This document shows, piece by piece, positions 61,867 through 64,000 of a stretch of DNA of 64,000 nt. The notes below the pieces were generated by a model. That model had not been told where the DNA came from. It saw only the letters and a program-made list of their open reading frames with translations, and did no database searches. Every line of letters begins with the position of its first letter. Position 1 is the stretch's first letter. The stretch covers positions 744,001-808,000 of the forward strand of contig NZ_FQVX01000003.1 of the NCBI RefSeq assembly GCF_900129495.1, in the 5' to 3' direction. The DNA is from Geodermatophilus nigrescens. GTDB lineage: Bacteria > Actinomycetota > Actinomycetes > Mycobacteriales > Geodermatophilaceae. Position numbers and translations under genes: made by a program.

Positions 61867-62816
61867 GCGTCCCGCCGGGCGGCAGCACGCCCGAGGACGT
61901 CACCCGCGGCAACTGGCCGTCCGGCACGCCGCGCACCACCGGCGTCGTGCCGGTGCTCTCGCGCTCGGCGCACGACCGCGACCACCTCGGCCGCTCGCTG
62001 CCCGACCCCACCCGCGGGCGGCCGGTGCGGGTGCTGACCGTCGACGGGCGCCGTGCCGTCCCCGTGGCCGAGGGCCCTGACGGCCCCGCGCTGGTCTGGG
62101 ACGAGCAGCCCACCCTCCCGGTCGGGGCGGTCTACCTCGGCGAGGCCGACGGCGTGCCCTACGCCGCCGTCCGCGGGGAGCGGGCGCTCACCGTCAACGG
62201 CCGGCCGGTCGACGCCTGGTCGGGGCTGCGCGAGCTCGGCACCGACCTGGGCGACCTCGACGCCGGCCTGCTCGCCGAGGCCATCGGCATCCTCGAGTGG
62301 CACGAGCGCGCGCGGTTCAGCCCCGTGTCGGGCGCGGCGACGACGATCGAGCGGGCCGGCTGGGTGCAGCGCGACCCCGAGACCGGCGTCGAGCTGTTCC
62401 CGCGCACCGACCCGGCCGTGATCATGCTCGTCCACGACGGCGGCGACCGGTGCGTGCTGGGCCGCCAGGCGGTCTGGCCGCCCGGGCGGTTCTCGGTGCT
62501 CGCCGGGTTCGTCGAGCCGGGGGAGTCCGCGGAGGGCGCGGTCGCCCGCGAGGTGGCCGAGGAGGTCGGGCTCACCGTCACCGACGTCCGCTACGTCAGC
62601 AGCCAGCCCTGGCCGTTCCCGCAGTCGCTGATGCTCGGCTTCGTCGCCCGCGCGGTCGGCGACCTCGAGCTGACCCTCGACCCCACGGAGATCGAGGAGG
62701 CCCGCTGGTGGACCCGCGACGAGCTGGCCTCCGGCGACGGTCCCGCCGCGCTGCCGCCGCCGGTCTCCATCGCCCGGCACCTCATCGACCGCTGGGTCGA
62801 CGGCCAGCTGGCCTGA
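61863..62816 (+). CDS. nudC: NudC NADH pyrophosphatase lacking zinc cysteines
   Basis: 317 aa. Nudix box GFVEPGESAEGAVAREVAEEVGL intact, preceded by FPRTDPAVIMLVHDGGDRCVLGRQ and followed by the NudC-specific SQPWPFPQS, which binds the NAD ring. NudC hydrolyses NAD(H) and can remove NAD caps from RNA. The zinc ribbon before PRTDPAVI has lost all four Cys: Ser153, Ser156, Asp171, Thr174 occupy their positions. GTG 61863 overlaps the M16 stop, so the enzyme is coupled to the M16 operon. The N-terminal 150 residues contain the usual NudC N-domain. Confidence 0.9.
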   Translation: MSVPPGGSTPEDVTRGNWPSGTPRTTGVVPVLSRSAHDRDHLGRSLPDPTRGRPVRVLTVDGRRAVPVAEGPDGPALVWDEQPTLPVGAVYLGEADGVPYAAVRGERALTVNGRPVDAWSGLRELGTDLGDLDAGLLAEAIGILEWHERARFSPVSGAATTIERAGWVQRDPETGVELFPRTDPAVIMLVHDGGDRCVLGRQAVWPPGRFSVLAGFVEPGESAEGAVAREVAEEVGLTVTDVRYVSSQPWPFPQSLMLGFVARAVGDLELTLDPTEIEEARWWTRDELASGDGPAALPPPVSIARHLIDRWVDGQLA

Positions 62817-62823
62817 GCCCGCA

Positions 62824-62849
62824 GGTCGGGTGTGTTGTCGGCCCCGACC
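62824..62849 (+). terminator. Hairpin after nudC
   Basis: GGTCGGG (62824-62830) and CCCGACC (62843-62849) with a 12-base loop, 7 bases after the nudC stop, between convergent genes. Confidence 0.45.
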
Positions 62850-62897
62850 AGGGGCCCGCCCTGAGCTCGCGAAGGGTGGGGAGGTCGGGGTCCTTCG

Positions 62898-63548
62898 TTA
62901 GCCGAAGCGGCCCTGCAGCACCAGCGCCGGGTGCTCCGGCCGGTCGGCGAGCACCACGGCGTCGGCCAGGGCGGCGGGGTCCACCTCGTCGTCGTAGCGG
63001 TCGAAGGCCGGCAGCTCCCACGCCTGCTCCGCCGGGAACCGCCGGCGGCGGGCGGCCGGGGCGACCCGCAGGTGGACGACGACGTCGAACGCCAGCCCGA
63101 CGCCCTGCAGCAGCGGGCCCGGCACGAGCAGCACCCCGCGCGGGGGCATCGGCTCGTAGCCGGCCCGCGCCGCGCGGTCCCGCGCGACGTCCCACAGCAC
63201 CGGCAGGTACTCGGCGGGGCCGCCGGGACCCACCCGGTCGAGCACCTCGCGGGCCAGCGCCCGGGCGTCGAGCCAGTCGGTGTAGCGCGCGTCGGGGTCG
63301 ATGCGGCCGTGCTCGAGCCGCAGCGACGCCGGCCGGAGGAACCCGGCGGCGGGCACGACGACGGCGGGGCGGCCCAGCGGGGGCAGCCGCTCGGCGACCG
63401 CCCGCGCGAGCGTCTCGGGACCGGCGACGTCGGGGCCGTCGACGGCCACGCGCAGCGCAGCGGCGCCCGGCTCGGGGTCGGCGTCGGCGAGGAGGGCGGC
63501 CAGCCGGTCGGCCAGCGCGCCCGGGGTCAGCGGCTCCGGACCGCTCAG
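62898..63548 (-). CDS. Uridine-kinase-like protein, degenerate P-loop, apparent CTG start
   Basis: About 216 aa. Uridine/phosphoribulokinase-like fold: RVAVDGPDVAGPETLARAVAERL, ADFLRP-like segment AAGFLRPASLRLEHGRIDPDARYTDWLDARAL, and VLLVPGPLLQGVGLAFDVVVHL. The P-loop position reads G38-P-D-V-A-G43-P44-E45, without the Lys-Ser/Thr. In-frame sequence before GTG 63449 continues the family N-terminus (LTPGALADRLAALLADAD), reaching CTG 63548, which overlaps the upstream stop as CTGA. The ATG/GTG alternative at 63449 would remove 33 residues. Confidence 0.75.
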   Translation of the reverse strand: MSGPEPLTPGALADRLAALLADADPEPGAAALRVAVDGPDVAGPETLARAVAERLPPLGRPAVVVPAAGFLRPASLRLEHGRIDPDARYTDWLDARALAREVLDRVGPGGPAEYLPVLWDVARDRAARAGYEPMPPRGVLLVPGPLLQGVGLAFDVVVHLRVAPAARRRRFPAEQAWELPAFDRYDDEVDPAALADAVVLADRPEHPALVLQGRFG

Positions 63549-64000
63549 GGGCGGCCGTCCGCCGGGACCACGGGGCCGGGTCGGTGCGCGCCGCGCTCGA
63601 CCCGCCGGCCCGGCGGGCGGCGGGGGACCGGCGGCAGCACGGGCACGGGCTCGGCGGCCGGGGCAGCGGGGACGGCGGGCGTCGTCGGCTCGGCGAGCCG
63701 GTCGAGGGTCGCCATCACCTCGCGGGCGAGCTCGTGCACCGGGCGCCCGAGCGAGCGGGCCTGGCCGCGCAGCACCTCGAAGGCGGTGCGCGGGGCGGTG
63801 GCGTGCCGCTCGGCGAGGACGCCGATGGCCCGCTCGGTGGCGACCCGGGCGGCGAGGGCGTGCTCGAGCTGGGCGACGGTCCGCTCCAGCGCGGCGATCC
63901 GCGCGTCCCGGGGGTCGGTGTCCGGCGCGGCGTCCCCGTTGCCGCGGGCCGCGCGGCGGGCCGTGCGGTCGGGGTCGGTGGCGCCGCCCAGCTCCTCGGC
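63545..64000 (-). CDS. ANTAR-domain regulator (5' end outside window)
   Basis: Partial: the frame is open to the right edge and the start is outside. The visible part has a helical region (ARIAALERTVAQLEHALAAR) leading into an ANTAR domain, VATERAIGVLAERHATAPRTAFEVLRGQARS, followed by LGRPVHELAREVMATLDRL and a Pro/Ala-rich tail. ANTAR proteins bind RNA hairpins and prevent transcription termination. Usual N-terminal partners (GAF or receiver) would lie beyond the edge. Its stop overlaps the CTG start of the uridine-kinase-like gene. Confidence 0.85.
   Translation of the reverse strand, partial: AEELGGATDPDRTARRAARGNGDAAPDTDPRDARIAALERTVAQLEHALAARVATERAIGVLAERHATAPRTAFEVLRGQARSLGRPVHELAREVMATLDRLAEPTTPAVPAAPAAEPVPVLPPVPRRPPGRRVERGAHRPGPVVPADGRP

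Overview
The window is about 64 kb of very GC-rich DNA with tightly packed genes, many GTG starts, frequent 4-base GTGA/ATGA stop-start overlaps and many leaderless-looking promoters (TANNNT about 6 bases before GTG/ATG). Together with mtrA-mtrB-lpqB, adnAB, WXG100, LpqB and DUF3107 this points to an actinobacterium. The base composition and gene types suggest Geodermatophilaceae or a near relative (inference, no search run). Gene order follows the mtrA-to-nudC segment that I recall from Mycobacterium tuberculosis (Rv3246c to about Rv3199c) and partly Streptomyces, so most of the window looks like old chromosomal core. I see no tRNA, rRNA, insertion sequence, prophage or CRISPR array.

Layout. 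1-5.8 kb: the envelope-stress operon mtrA(partial)-mtrB-lpqB, a ComF-like phosphoribosyltransferase and the long ribosome hibernation factor hpf. 5.8-10.7 kb: small enzymes and secA. 10.7-16.3 kb: an accessory-looking module with an MmyB-type regulator and MMPL exporter, divergent from SDR, methyltransferase and DedA genes. 16.4-21.1 kb: an envelope-related set of unclear function: Rv3235-like protein, LysM membrane protein, a small unknown protein, a BldC-like regulator, a SAF-domain protein and a CpaE/TadZ-like ATPase. 21.2-27.7 kb: WS/DGAT acyltransferase, DUF6912 protein, and an FHA-fused EccC-type ATPase divergent from a WXG100 protein, without the rest of a type VII secretion locus.

27.7-40.7 kb: HTTM membrane pair, MaoC protein, NUDIX, DUF6758, PH-domain and PHP proteins, a RecB-like Fe-S nuclease, MpaB-type oxygenase, hydrolase, beta-propeller protein, DEAD-box RNA helicase (apparently CTG-started), ferritin-like protein, DUF3107 and TetR. 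40.7-54 kb: hydrolase, DUF3152 metalloprotease-like protein, MoeZ, a DinB-type enzyme, a repeat-rich sensor-like protein, an alkyltransferase-like protein, and the adnA-adnB helicase-nuclease. 54-64 kb: epoxide-hydrolase-like protein, M20 peptidase coupled to a Ser/Thr kinase, DUF2510 protein, an M16 peptidase pair coupled to nudC, a uridine-kinase-like protein and a partial ANTAR regulator.

Points that stand out: the reduced type VII-like pair; the SAF/CpaE/LysM/BldC set with direct repeats in its divergent promoter; a four-cysteine extracellular domain shared by the kinase and a separate membrane protein; two genes that appear to start at CTG; and several enzymes whose signature residues are missing (NudC zinc ribbon, uridine-kinase P-loop, WS/DGAT HHxxxDG).
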